From Acidovorax sp. HDW3 (GTDB lineage: Bacteria > Pseudomonadota > Gammaproteobacteria > Burkholderiales > Burkholderiaceae_C), in assembly GCF_011303755.1 (NCBI RefSeq), contig NZ_CP049885.1, positions 1,284,001 to 1,348,000 of the forward strand: 64,000 nucleotides of DNA, given 5' to 3'. The notes under the pieces are model-generated. The model had not been told where the DNA came from. It saw nothing but the letters and a program-made list of their open reading frames with translations, and ran no database searches. Of this stretch, positions 34,455 to 43,579 are shown in pieces. Position numbers and translations under genes: made by a program. Every line of letters starts with the position of its first letter. Position 1 is the first letter of the stretch.

Positions 34455-35843
34455 TCACCCGTTCCAGGGCTGATCCGCTACTGCATGGGGCGTGTGTACC
34501 ACGCCCCATAGGTTTTGTCGCCCTTCGGGGTAGCTGATGGCAAAGCGATTGCCCCCGGCACAGTAGTCCACAACCTGCCCCACCATGAGCTGGCCAGGGT
34601 TGACCGGGTTTTCGGTGAAGGTGCCAATTCCTGCAATGAGACCGTATTCACCAGGGCACAGCGGGCAGGAAAAATCAAAGTCAATCTGGCGCAGGCTGCC
34701 CACAGCATTGGCTGGAATGAAAACGCCTTCGCTGGCGGCATTGAAGTGCATCAGCTGGCGTCCGCTACTGTCTGTGATGCCCAGGGTGATGGAGAGTTTT
34801 TCGTCACACGCTTGCTGCACTTGGTATATCAGCCGCACCCGTACCTGGCTGCCAAACGGCAGGTGATCGGTTTCCTGATCGTTTTCATCGAGCAGCGCGA
34901 TGTATTGCATCCGCACTTCGCCACTTCCAGTGCGCAGGGGCGCGATGCGCGCGGCAAAAGCCTGGTGCAGGGCTTGTTGCTGGTGTTGCGTGGGCGTGGT
35001 GGTTGATTCGGGGTTGCTGGCGTTCGGGGCCTTGCGCTGAAACCCAGCGGCTGCCATGCGCCGGAACACCTCGGCCTGGTAGGCTGCACCGACTTCGCGT
35101 GCGTCACCGGCGAGCCGCACTTTACCGTTGTCGAGCCACAGCCCCTGCTCACACAGCGAGCGGATGCCATCTGCCGAATGCGTGACATACAGAAAGGTCA
35201 CGCCCTCGTCGAGCAAGGCTTTGATTTTGTGCAGGCATTTGTTTTGAAAATACGAATCGCCGACGCTCAGGGCCTCATCGACGATCAGAATGTCCGGTTG
35301 CGCATACACCGCGCAAGAAAATCCAAGGCGTACTGCCATGCCGCTGCTGTAGGTTTTGACCGGATGTTCTATCGCCTCGTGCAGCTCACTGAACCGAATG
35401 ATGTCCGGCATGGCAGCCTCGATTTCATCCACCGACATCCCGTGCAACATGCAAAATTGGCGGATATTTTCACGCCCAGACAAATGAGGGTTGAAACCGG
35501 CGCCAAGCTCCAGCAAGGCTGATATGCGTCCCTGCACTTGCACGTTACCAGTGTTGGGTGTAAGTACGCCACAAATCAGTTTGAGTAAGGTACTCTTGCC
35601 GCTGCCATTTTCACCCAAGATGCCCAGACGACTGCCGGGCTTGAGCTGTAGAGAAACATTGTCGAGGGCCCTGGTTTCTCTGAAAAAATGTTCCCCGGGA
35701 GCAGCGAACAGCTCCCGAAGCCGCTGGCTTGGCTTGGTATAGCTGCGGTATATTTTACTAACACCTTGAATATCGATGATATTCAGTAGTGGCTCCTCTT
35801 TTACAGCATTCGGAGCGACAAAGGGTAAGGCTTCAGAGTACAT
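34455..35843 (-). CDS. wzt: Polysaccharide ABC exporter ATPase with C-terminal carbohydrate-binding domain
   Basis: A 462-residue ATPase driving export of an undecaprenyl-linked polysaccharide across the inner membrane. The nucleotide-binding domain (about 20-260) has Walker A GILGENGSGKSTLLKL, the signature TYSSGMAVRLGFS, Walker B DILIVDEALSVGD and the His switch LYVTHSADGI. The C-terminal region (about 300-460) is an all-beta Wzt-type domain that, in E. coli O9a, recognises the capped non-reducing end of the chain. Last gene of the operon; overlaps wzm by 11 bp. The extra domain implies that a specific terminal modification gates export. Confidence 0.93.
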   Translation of the reverse strand: MYSEALPFVAPNAVKEEPLLNIIDIQGVSKIYRSYTKPSQRLRELFAAPGEHFFRETRALDNVSLQLKPGSRLGILGENGSGKSTLLKLICGVLTPNTGNVQVQGRISALLELGAGFNPHLSGRENIRQFCMLHGMSVDEIEAAMPDIIRFSELHEAIEHPVKTYSSGMAVRLGFSCAVYAQPDILIVDEALSVGDSYFQNKCLHKIKALLDEGVTFLYVTHSADGIRSLCEQGLWLDNGKVRLAGDAREVGAAYQAEVFRRMAAAGFQRKAPNASNPESTTTPTQHQQQALHQAFAARIAPLRTGSGEVRMQYIALLDENDQETDHLPFGSQVRVRLIYQVQQACDEKLSITLGITDSSGRQLMHFNAASEGVFIPANAVGSLRQIDFDFSCPLCPGEYGLIAGIGTFTENPVNPGQLMVGQVVDYCAGGNRFAISYPEGRQNLWGVVHTPHAVADQPWNG

Positions 35844-36636
35844 CGGAAAAACCTGGTTTTAATTTTTTAAACAAGGCCATGCCAGCAGTGGTCAGGACGG
35901 CACCCAGCAGTAAGATGCCTGCCAAAGCTCCAAGCTGTAGCGGGGCTGTGCCAAAAAAAGCGTGACGTGATGTTTCCACTAAATAATAAAATGGATTCCA
36001 ATCCATGACAATCGCTTGCAACCAGGGAGCACCATGTTCCTGCACCAGGGTTGCGGGATAGAGAATTGGTGTCAGCCAAAAAATGATATTCAAACATACC
36101 GGCACGATCTGGGCCAGATCCGGTATGTACACAGTCAATGCAGCCAAAGCATAGGCCAGGCCCAGTGCCAGCAACAGGCAAGCAAGCCAGACGAGCAGAT
36201 AGGCCCCCGCCATGGGGCCAAAGGCAATGTGGTTGTATTGCATTAACCCCAGGGCCAGGGTCAGCACGATCGCCTGGCTCAGCAGGGCCGAGGCCAGTGG
36301 CACCAAGGGCAAAACCCAAAAAGGAAAGGCAATCTTGCTGATGAGATAGCGGTATTCGCCAACGATGCCTGTGCTGCGTCCGACAATTTCAGAAAAGAAA
36401 ATCCAAAGGGAAAAAGGTATGAAATAGAATAAAACAAAAGGAATATTGCCGTAATATTGCCCCATGCGGTTGCTCATCAAGGTAGAAAAAACCACGGTAT
36501 TGATGATGGCATAAATCAAGGGTACGCCAATCGCCCAAGCCGTACCGGCATACGAGCCCGCATAGCGGTTGATAAGATCCTGACGTGCTATGCGCCACGC
36601 AAGCAGCAGATGGCGCCATATGGAGTGACTTGGCAT
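35833..36636 (-). CDS. wzm: Polysaccharide ABC exporter permease
   Basis: A 267-residue inner-membrane permease of the ABC-2 family with about six helices. It starts MPSHSIWRHLLLAWRIARQD; the amphipathic RQDLINRYAGSYAGTAW segment is characteristic of Wzm/TagG permeases, followed by helices such as FVLFYFIPFSLWIFFSEIVG, and it ends in FKKLKPGFSDVL. It pairs with Wzt. The ATG at 36636 is preferred to an upstream TTG that would overlap the preceding gene. It lies 16 bp after the methyltransferase stop. Confidence 0.93.
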   Translation of the reverse strand: MPSHSIWRHLLLAWRIARQDLINRYAGSYAGTAWAIGVPLIYAIINTVVFSTLMSNRMGQYYGNIPFVLFYFIPFSLWIFFSEIVGRSTGIVGEYRYLISKIAFPFWVLPLVPLASALLSQAIVLTLALGLMQYNHIAFGPMAGAYLLVWLACLLLALGLAYALAALTVYIPDLAQIVPVCLNIIFWLTPILYPATLVQEHGAPWLQAIVMDWNPFYYLVETSRHAFFGTAPLQLGALAGILLLGAVLTTAGMALFKKLKPGFSDVL

Positions 36637-36652
36637 GGTGCTGTTTTGAGAG

Positions 36653-37486
36653 TTAAGTGGGCTTGCGCGCAATGATGACCTGGCTTTTTGGAATTAATGC
36701 ATCCAGGGCTTTTTTGATGCGCGGGCCATCACGCATTTGCAGCATCAATTTCCAGGTGTGCTCCCAACTTTGCAGCAATGGATGTCGGGGGGCATTCAAA
36801 TCATGGTCGCAAGTCCAGAAGAAAGCCCAGAAAATAGAAGAGAAAAAGCCATAATTTGTTGTTCTTTCAATCGATAAGCCACATTCCTGTACCAAGGTGG
36901 CAAAGGACTCAGGGGTAAAAATGCGAATATGGTTGGGTTTTTCAAAGTGAATGGAGGGTGCCAATTCCTTTTGAATTCCCTCGCTCGTGCTGTGGGGCAC
37001 GGCCAGAAGATAAAGGGCGCCAGGTTTACCTACACGCACCAGCTCGCGTAAAAATTGGGCTGGATCATCCACATGTTCCAGCACCTCGGTGCTGATGATC
37101 TTGTCAAATTGAGCCTCGGCAAAGGGCAGGGGGTTGGCGTCGCTGGCCTGTGCATGGACGGCACGGGCTGGCGTTTGCAGTAGTTTTTGCTGTACGCCGC
37201 GCACCTTATCGGCGTCAATATCTACCAGGCTGACCTCGGCTCCTCGGTTGGCGCAAAAATGAATGCACAGGCCATCGCCACAGCCGACGTCCAGAACATG
37301 GTCCTGCGCCAGCACTGGAAAACCTTCGAGCAATTCTCCGCTGGTATCGTTGAACCAACCGCTCATGCGGGCATCCATAAAACCCACATCCTGCGCCAAA
37401 TCCTCTACGGGCGTGGGTGGTGGAACAACGGCTGGGGCTTCCATGTTGGGGTTTGGTGGTAGGAATTTTTTGAAAAAAGCGCGCAT
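36653..37486 (-). CDS. Class I SAM-dependent methyltransferase, polysaccharide cluster (A)
   Basis: A 277-residue methyltransferase with motif I HVLDVGCGDGLCIHFCA, an acidic loop SLVDIDADKV and the post-motif ISTEVLEHVDDPAQFLREL. It is paralogous to the gene at 38626-39516: both share LEHVDDP, GKPGALYL/GQPGALYL and a C-terminal PKSQ(V/I)IIARKP. It probably methylates a sugar of the polysaccharide, possibly as chain-terminating cap. ATG 37486 is chosen (MRAFFKKFLPPNPNM); a TTG at 37513 would overlap the acyltransferase gene more. Confidence 0.88.
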   Translation of the reverse strand: MRAFFKKFLPPNPNMEAPAVVPPPTPVEDLAQDVGFMDARMSGWFNDTSGELLEGFPVLAQDHVLDVGCGDGLCIHFCANRGAEVSLVDIDADKVRGVQQKLLQTPARAVHAQASDANPLPFAEAQFDKIISTEVLEHVDDPAQFLRELVRVGKPGALYLLAVPHSTSEGIQKELAPSIHFEKPNHIRIFTPESFATLVQECGLSIERTTNYGFFSSIFWAFFWTCDHDLNAPRHPLLQSWEHTWKLMLQMRDGPRIKKALDALIPKSQVIIARKPT

Positions 37487-37487
37487 A

Positions 37488-38654
37488 TCAGGTGGAGCAG
37501 GATGGGTGTGCAATCGCCGCCGTCGTGCCAGAGGAGGTCGATGGGGGCTTGAATTTTTGTGCCAAAGCTGCGCCCCGGCGCCGGCATGGCATCTCGACGT
37601 AGCGATAGTTCAATTCACTCAGGAGCACGATCAGCGTGCCCGCCGTCAAGGTATAAGGCCAGAAAAATCCTGCGTCTGGCTGCTGCGCCGGCAGGAGCCG
37701 ACTCCAGAGTTCGCGGGTCAGGAAATATGCCGGGACATGGATCAGATAAATGGCATAGGATCTCGACCCCAGCCATGCCATGGCCGGTCGTGCCCAGCGG
37801 GGCAAGAAAATATCTTGGTCATACGAAGCCCACCAGACCAGCAAGCCGCTACCCAGGGCAATCGCACCCAGGCGCCCACTGCCCAGCGCCAGGGCATCGG
37901 AGCCGATGAACCCCAGGAGGGCGAGGAGGCCCAGGAGCAGGGTGGTGGACAGGCCGGGCATCCCGGCCAGGCGAGCCGGTTGCCAGCGGGCATAACCGGG
38001 GTGGCAGCTGCCCAGGGCGAGCAAGACCCCGAGCATCAGCGCATCGCTGCGGAAAACCACCAGGGTGAATGAACGCACCTGTAACAATTGCCACAGAGTC
38101 AACGCCAGCAATACCCAAACCAGGCGCCGGCCACACAACCAGGCGAGCAAGGGCAGGGCAATATAGAACTGCTCTTCCAGCGACAAGCTCCAGTAAACGA
38201 AACTGGCGCCGTAAGGAGCTTGCATGAAGGTATGCAGAAAACGAACGTTGGCCACTTGCAAGACGCCAGCCACAGTGGCATCGATATTTGTTTTTACGTC
38301 GCCAAATGTCGCCGGATTTTGAAAAACAGCCGCTGCCAACAGTACCAGCAACAACCAAAGCCAGGCGGATGGGAGCAGGCGCCAGGCACGTCGTATCCAG
38401 AAAGCCCCGATAGTGCGCCAGATCATGGTATGGCTGCTGCAGCTGCCCAGCTGCGGCAACAGGCTACGGGCAATCACAAAGCCGGAAATGGCAAAGAAAA
38501 TATCGACCCCTATCCAACCACCAAAATAATGGTTCCAGCTCTCCAGAATGACTGGTTTCCAGGTAAAAAGATTATCACTGGCATGGTGCAGGCACACGGC
38601 CAGAACGGCAAAGCCGCGCAGAATCTCAATATCCTTGATTGGAGCTTGTGCCAT
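37488..38654 (-). CDS. Acyltransferase 3 family membrane O-acyltransferase
   Basis: A 388-residue integral membrane protein with about ten helices. Conserved features of the OafA/acyltransferase-3 family are DIEILRGFAVLAVCLHHA with the key His, GVDIFFAISGFVIARSLL, FWIRRAWRLLPSAW, and FVYWSLSLEEQFYIALPLL. It most likely O-acetylates the exported glycan at the membrane. There is no C-terminal SGNH domain. It overlaps the upstream methyltransferase gene by 29 bp, so it is translationally coupled. Role in this cluster is inferred from context. Confidence 0.92.
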   Translation of the reverse strand: MAQAPIKDIEILRGFAVLAVCLHHASDNLFTWKPVILESWNHYFGGWIGVDIFFAISGFVIARSLLPQLGSCSSHTMIWRTIGAFWIRRAWRLLPSAWLWLLLVLLAAAVFQNPATFGDVKTNIDATVAGVLQVANVRFLHTFMQAPYGASFVYWSLSLEEQFYIALPLLAWLCGRRLVWVLLALTLWQLLQVRSFTLVVFRSDALMLGVLLALGSCHPGYARWQPARLAGMPGLSTTLLLGLLALLGFIGSDALALGSGRLGAIALGSGLLVWWASYDQDIFLPRWARPAMAWLGSRSYAIYLIHVPAYFLTRELWSRLLPAQQPDAGFFWPYTLTAGTLIVLLSELNYRYVEMPCRRRGAALAQKFKPPSTSSGTTAAIAHPSCST

Positions 38655-39516
38655 GGTAGTAGCCCTGGGGCTTGCGTGCGATGATGATTTGGCTTTTTGG
38701 CAGGGCGGCGTCCAAAGCCTGGCGCATGGGTGCGGCCTCGGGTAGGCTGATCAGGCGTGACCAGACCGATGTGAAGTCATCCAGCAAGGGGAAATAAGGC
38801 GGCTTGGTGCAGTCGTGGGCTACGGGTTCAGGGGCATTGGCTGCAGCCTTGGCGCATACCCAATACATGCACATCCATAAATTCCAGAAAAAACCATAGC
38901 TGGTATGCTCGATGATCTCCAGCCCGGCATTGCGCACCATTTGCGATAATTTTTCCTTTTCGAAAATATGAATGTGATTGGGTTTTTGAAAATATGATTC
39001 AGGGGCAAATGGTATTTGCAGGCGTTCAGCCGTAGCATCGGGCACAGAAATAAGATACAACGCACCAGGCTGGCCAATGCGCGCTAGCTCGAGCAATAAA
39101 CCATCCGGATCATCGACATGCTCGAGCATCTCCATGGAAATAATCCGGCTGGCATAGTGGGTTGGCAAGGGCAGGGGGGCACAGTCCGTCACCAACCCTT
39201 GGTGCGCGCGCGCCGGCGTGTCTTGTACGCGTTGCGTCAATTGCTCGATATTGTGGGGGTCGATATCGCAAAAAACTACATGGGCACCACGCCGGGCGCA
39301 AAACAGGGTGGCGCCGCCGGCACCGCAGCCGACATCGACCACCACATCGTCGGCAGTAACGGCAAAGCCGCGAAAAAGCTCGTTGCTGTCATTTTGATAC
39401 CAGCCGGCCTGGACGGCATCGACCAAGCCTACGTTACGGACGTCGGCAAAATCAGCGTGTGCAGCTTTGTGCTCCCATTGCTCACGGCTCGGCATTTGAA
39501 GCCAGGGGGGGATCAT
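38626..39516 (-). CDS. Class I SAM-dependent methyltransferase, polysaccharide cluster (B)
   Basis: A 296-residue paralogue of the methyltransferase at 36653. Motif I is VVVDVGCGAGGATLFCARRG, with the acidic loop VFCDIDPHNIEQL and ISMEMLEHVDDPDGLLLEL, and the same C-terminal PKSQIIIARKPQ. The start at 39516 overlaps the stop of the upstream glycosyltransferase (ATGA). A duplicated, diverged methyltransferase pair flanking an acyltransferase suggests two positions or steps of decoration. Confidence 0.88.
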   Translation of the reverse strand: MIPPWLQMPSREQWEHKAAHADFADVRNVGLVDAVQAGWYQNDSNELFRGFAVTADDVVVDVGCGAGGATLFCARRGAHVVFCDIDPHNIEQLTQRVQDTPARAHQGLVTDCAPLPLPTHYASRIISMEMLEHVDDPDGLLLELARIGQPGALYLISVPDATAERLQIPFAPESYFQKPNHIHIFEKEKLSQMVRNAGLEIIEHTSYGFFWNLWMCMYWVCAKAAANAPEPVAHDCTKPPYFPLLDDFTSVWSRLISLPEAAPMRQALDAALPKSQIIIARKPQGYYHGTSSNQGY

Positions 39517-40961
39517 GCAGTGGCTCCTGAGAAAATATGTTGCAGCAGTTGGCGCAGTTTGTTTTCTGCAACCTCCAGGCTGCAATGGGTACGCATTTTT
39601 TCGATTGCTTGGTGTGCCAGCTGCTGGTATTGATGGGGTTGCTGGCGGTAGCAGTCGTAGGCCGCCTGGTACGCGCGGCAGAGGGAGGAAAAATCAATGT
39701 CCTGGCGTAGCGTTCGATAAGCGACCCGGGGGTCATGGGGCCAGGTGGTGGCATCCGCCCAGCTGCCAACGACAAAACCGATAGAGTCATCCATGTAGTC
39801 CTCCAGCGCTGAATGGCAGGGGGCGACGGCAGGCTTGCCGCAGGATAGGTATTCCATCAATGGCAGGCATTGGCCTTCGCCGTAAGATGCATTGACGATG
39901 AAATGGCTGGTTTGCAACAGATTGAAATATGCTGCATCGCCCAAGTAGCCGTGGAGCAGGACAATGCGGCACTGGAATGCTTCCAGGCGCGGTAAAACCA
40001 TCAGAATGCCCTGAATGGCCTCTTCATAGTCGTAATGCCCAAGTTTGAACACCAGGGTGGCAGAGGCATTGTTTTTGAAAATAGTGCAAAACGCCATCAA
40101 CATGTCCACCCAATTTTTCCTGCCGTCACGCGGATTGAACAGGCTGGTAAAGACAACACCATCGAGTTCCAGGCGGTGGCGGCCCGGCTCCCAGGGATTT
40201 GTTGCTACGGCCCAGCGATCGAGTCGTGTCCGTAGGTACTCTGGGCAGAGCGGGGCCCACACTTGCTGGTACCAGGAGACGGCATATTGCTGGTGAATGG
40301 CACCGGCTGATGGCGCAGCACGACGGTAGCCTTTGTTTTCGTCAATCGGAATTTGGCCCCGGGCCTCGGCCACGGCCCGTTCAATGTCGTCCATGGTCGG
40401 CAGCCATGCGGACATGTGGGGGGCACGGGTGTCGAAAACCACGCCTTTGTCGATCTCGATGGTGAGAGGATTGGCTGCGGATTCCAGTCGTTGACGATAT
40501 TTTTCCAGCCGATTCCACAAGGGTGCAGGTATGGCACTGACCGGAAAATCGGTACCCATCATCTGGCGGACGACAGCGGCACTTTGTTCTGAATGAACGA
40601 TGGCGCCTGCACATTGGGCCAGGCACCAGCGCCAATCTTGTTCTGGTCGATCTTCCCACCAGGTTTCATCGGGCATGGAGCTGAATTCCCACGCAAATAC
40701 CGGCAGGGTTGGGCATTGCAACCCCAGGCAGGTGAGGTGCGGAGGGGAAAAACTTAGAAAAACGCAATCTTCACCCCGGTGGCGACAAGCCTGGTAGAGG
40801 GGATCGACCTCTTGTGCTGGATCGTTCACAGTGATGACACTGCCCATGCGCTGGAGCAGTGGCATGAATTCACGTAATACGAAAAAATAGCTGTATTCCG
40901 GCGCACCAAAATTCTGCACCACCGTTTCGGCGTTCATGGCCGAATACACTAGGAACATCAT
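39513..40961 (-). CDS. GT4-like glycosyltransferase, tandem paralogue A
   Basis: A 482-residue GT-B type glycosyltransferase. The N-terminal half has SYFFVLREFMPLLQRMG and VFAWEFSSMPDETW; the C-terminal half has LDGVVFTSLFNPRDGRKNW, a hydrophobic FQCRIVLLHGYLGD, and the donor-binding NASYGEGQCLPLMEYLSCGK. It shares all these with the next gene, showing a tandem duplication. Donor and linkage are unknown; GDP-D-rhamnose is plausible from context. It is coupled to both neighbours by 4-bp overlaps. Confidence 0.88.
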   Translation of the reverse strand: MMFLVYSAMNAETVVQNFGAPEYSYFFVLREFMPLLQRMGSVITVNDPAQEVDPLYQACRHRGEDCVFLSFSPPHLTCLGLQCPTLPVFAWEFSSMPDETWWEDRPEQDWRWCLAQCAGAIVHSEQSAAVVRQMMGTDFPVSAIPAPLWNRLEKYRQRLESAANPLTIEIDKGVVFDTRAPHMSAWLPTMDDIERAVAEARGQIPIDENKGYRRAAPSAGAIHQQYAVSWYQQVWAPLCPEYLRTRLDRWAVATNPWEPGRHRLELDGVVFTSLFNPRDGRKNWVDMLMAFCTIFKNNASATLVFKLGHYDYEEAIQGILMVLPRLEAFQCRIVLLHGYLGDAAYFNLLQTSHFIVNASYGEGQCLPLMEYLSCGKPAVAPCHSALEDYMDDSIGFVVGSWADATTWPHDPRVAYRTLRQDIDFSSLCRAYQAAYDCYRQQPHQYQQLAHQAIEKMRTHCSLEVAENKLRQLLQHIFSGATA

Positions 40962-42415
40962 GCGTGCACCTCGGTGGTAGGGGTGGTGTTGGGCACCAGG
41001 GCAGAAAAAAATGTGGCCAAATCCTGGCTGACTACTTGGATATTGGAAAAATCACGCATTTTTTCCCACGCACGCTGTGACATTTGTTGGTAAATGTCAG
41101 GTTCATTGCGTGCCATGGCATAGCAGCGTCGGTATCCTTCCATCAGGGATTGCCAGTGGATGCGGTGGCGTTGCGTGCGCATCAGGCCCGAAGGATCATG
41201 CGACCAGCAGGCCAATTCTGGTGAGGATTCAATGACGACGGCGATATCTTCGTCGATATAGTCACTCATGGCACTGTGGCGGGGGGCCAGCGCTGGTTTA
41301 CCGCTGGCAAGAAACTCCATCAATGGAAGGCACAGGCCTTCACCGTTTGAGGCGTTAACGTAAAAATCACAAACCTGTACCAATTCACGGTATTTTTCAT
41401 CATCGAGAAAACCATGCAATACCAGGACGCGGCATTGGAACGGGGCCAGGCGTGACAACAGGGTCAACAAGAAAATACGGTACGACTCTAGATCGTGGTG
41501 CGTCATTTTTAGGATGAGGGTGGCATCCTGGGTATCTCGAAAGGCCCAGCAAAAGGCAGTGACGATTTCCTTCCAATTTTTGCGTCCATCACTGGGGTTG
41601 AAGACGCTGCAAAAAACGACACCATCCAGGTCAAAATGGAAATCCTGCACCGGTGCCAAACCAATCGGGCTCGGGGCTGGCTGCACGCCCAAAGGTTCTG
41701 GCTTGCGCTTGTGTTGCCGGCTGCGTAGCAGGGCTTGTTGCCAGGCACAGGCAATTTTCCAGGAACGTTGCCAGGAATTTGGGGTTGTTTTTTTTGGGGG
41801 GGTGCGCGGTGGCGCTGGTGGATGGCGTTCCCAGTGTTGCACCAAGCCGTTGGCAGACAGCCCCAGCAGGGGGCTGTCGATGGCATGACCGCTGAATGAA
41901 AAGCTGCGCGTTGTAGCATCAGTTGGCCGTAATACGTCCGCTTGGTGCAAATCCCGAAACCGGCTCCAGACGGGGGCCGGTATGGCTGTGACCGGATAGT
42001 CGGGGCCGAGGGCCTGGCGCACGGCCTGGACTGATTCCTGGCTGCAGGCAATGGCCCCGGCCATGTGCCTGAGCGCGTAGCGCCAATCATTACGCGGCTC
42101 ATCGTTCCACGGCTGGTCTGGAATGTTGTAAAACTCCCAGGCAAAGAGGCAGACCGTAGGGCACTGCAAATGCAATGGGGTTTGGTGCGGTGGGCTGACG
42201 CTAAGAAAAAAAACAGTTTGTCCGGATTTGCGATATTTTTGGTACAGCGGATCGACGGCGTTGGTGTTTTCAACCAATACCACTTCAGCAATATTTTTTA
42301 GTGCTGGTAAAAATTCGTTGAGTAAGAAAAAATAACTATATTCTGATTTCCCTAAGGATGATTGGATGGTTTGATGCGTGATTTTTGAGCAGGTGATGAG
42401 AATCATGTTGTTCAT
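40958..42415 (-). CDS. GT4-like glycosyltransferase, tandem paralogue B
   Basis: A 485-residue paralogue of the preceding enzyme with SYFFLLNEFLPALKNIA, LFAWEFYNIPDQPW, LDGVVFCSVFNPSDGRKNW, CRVLVLHGFLDDEKYREL and NASNGEGLCLPLMEFLASGK. Between the halves is a variable, basic, proline-rich stretch (about 195-245, with PPAPPRTPPKK) that differs from paralogue A. The ATGA overlap couples it to paralogue A. Sugar specificity is unknown. Confidence 0.88.
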   Translation of the reverse strand: MNNMILITCSKITHQTIQSSLGKSEYSYFFLLNEFLPALKNIAEVVLVENTNAVDPLYQKYRKSGQTVFFLSVSPPHQTPLHLQCPTVCLFAWEFYNIPDQPWNDEPRNDWRYALRHMAGAIACSQESVQAVRQALGPDYPVTAIPAPVWSRFRDLHQADVLRPTDATTRSFSFSGHAIDSPLLGLSANGLVQHWERHPPAPPRTPPKKTTPNSWQRSWKIACAWQQALLRSRQHKRKPEPLGVQPAPSPIGLAPVQDFHFDLDGVVFCSVFNPSDGRKNWKEIVTAFCWAFRDTQDATLILKMTHHDLESYRIFLLTLLSRLAPFQCRVLVLHGFLDDEKYRELVQVCDFYVNASNGEGLCLPLMEFLASGKPALAPRHSAMSDYIDEDIAVVIESSPELACWSHDPSGLMRTQRHRIHWQSLMEGYRRCYAMARNEPDIYQQMSQRAWEKMRDFSNIQVVSQDLATFFSALVPNTTPTTEVHA

Positions 42416-42436
42416 TGGTGCCCTGGGCCCACCCCG

Positions 42437-43579
42437 TCAGGCTGGAACAGTGGGGCCCGTGGGATGGGCTTGTCGGTGCAAATCACGGTAGGCACGGGAC
42501 ATCATTTGCCCCATGCGATCGGCGGTAAACAATTGTTGGTAGCGCTCAGCAGCCGCAATGCCCATGCGTTGTGCCAGAGCGTCATCATGCCAAAGCGTAT
42601 CCATTGCGGCCTGCAGGGCCGATGCATCTCTGGGTGGAACAACGAAGCCGGTATGTGCGTGGCTGTTGATATAGGTGGTGCCGGTACCAATTTCACTCGA
42701 TATCATCGGCTTGCCAAACATGGCGCCTTCGAGCAGGGAAATGCCAAAGGCTTCAGAGCGTAAATGCGAAGGAAAAACCACCGCCCGGCACAATTGCAGC
42801 AATGCAATCTTATCGCCATCCGGCAGTGGGCCAAGGAAATGAACGTTGCTCAGCTGGAGCTCATTGCATTGCTGGCGTAACTTTTTTTCCATCGGTCCCT
42901 GGCCAACGATAACGACCGGGTAGTTCCTGTTTTTACACGCCTCCAGCAGAATGTGCAGTCCCTTGTAATAACGCATGACGCCGACAAAAAGGAAAAATCC
43001 CTGCGGATAGCGGCTGTGCCAGTGTTGCAGTGCTTCCTGGCTGGCTTCGGGGTAGCTGTTGCGATCGAGGCCGTAGGGGATAATGCGTGTTTTGTGCTGG
43101 TAACGGTGCAAAATTTTGCTGCTGGCCAGGTAGTTCGGGGATGCCGCTACGATCATGTCTGCCGCCGTGAGGAAACGGTGCATCAATGGCTGGTAGAGTT
43201 GCAACAACGTTTTTTGGCGCACAATATCCGAGTGATAGCTAATAATGCTGGGTTTTTTTATATTTGCAGCAAAATGCAACAAATCCATGAAGGGCCATGG
43301 AAAATGGTAGTGGATGATGTCGCACTGCTCTGCCAGGCGGCGAAATTTATAAAATACCCGGTGGGAAAATCCAGTCGAAGCAATGTTCAGATTTTCTTGT
43401 GAGCGATGTACCCAGTGCGATCCAATGGGCAGGTGCCGGGGGCTTGGATTGGGACTCAGGGTCAGAACTTCGCTGTCGATCCCATGAATTTTGCAGCTTT
43501 GGCAAATTTGAAAAATGGCCTGCTCTACCCCACCCATGGTGTCGGGATAGTATGTTTTGTACAAGTGCAAAACTCGCAT
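42437..43579 (-). CDS. GT4 family glycosyltransferase
   Basis: A 380-residue GT4 enzyme starting MRVLHLYKTYYPDTMGGVEQ, the standard acceptor-side GG motif. It continues with DIIHYHFPWPFMDLL, PSIISYHSDIVRQK, IIPYGLDRNSYPEA and the donor-site EX7E motif in SEAFGISLLEGAMFGKPMIS. The layout is that of mannosyl/rhamnosyltransferases of rhamnan-type clusters such as wbpY/wbpZ. Its ATG overlaps the stop of the upstream GT by one base (TAATG). Confidence 0.92.
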   Translation of the reverse strand: MRVLHLYKTYYPDTMGGVEQAIFQICQSCKIHGIDSEVLTLSPNPSPRHLPIGSHWVHRSQENLNIASTGFSHRVFYKFRRLAEQCDIIHYHFPWPFMDLLHFAANIKKPSIISYHSDIVRQKTLLQLYQPLMHRFLTAADMIVAASPNYLASSKILHRYQHKTRIIPYGLDRNSYPEASQEALQHWHSRYPQGFFLFVGVMRYYKGLHILLEACKNRNYPVVIVGQGPMEKKLRQQCNELQLSNVHFLGPLPDGDKIALLQLCRAVVFPSHLRSEAFGISLLEGAMFGKPMISSEIGTGTTYINSHAHTGFVVPPRDASALQAAMDTLWHDDALAQRMGIAAAERYQQLFTADRMGQMMSRAYRDLHRQAHPTGPTVPA

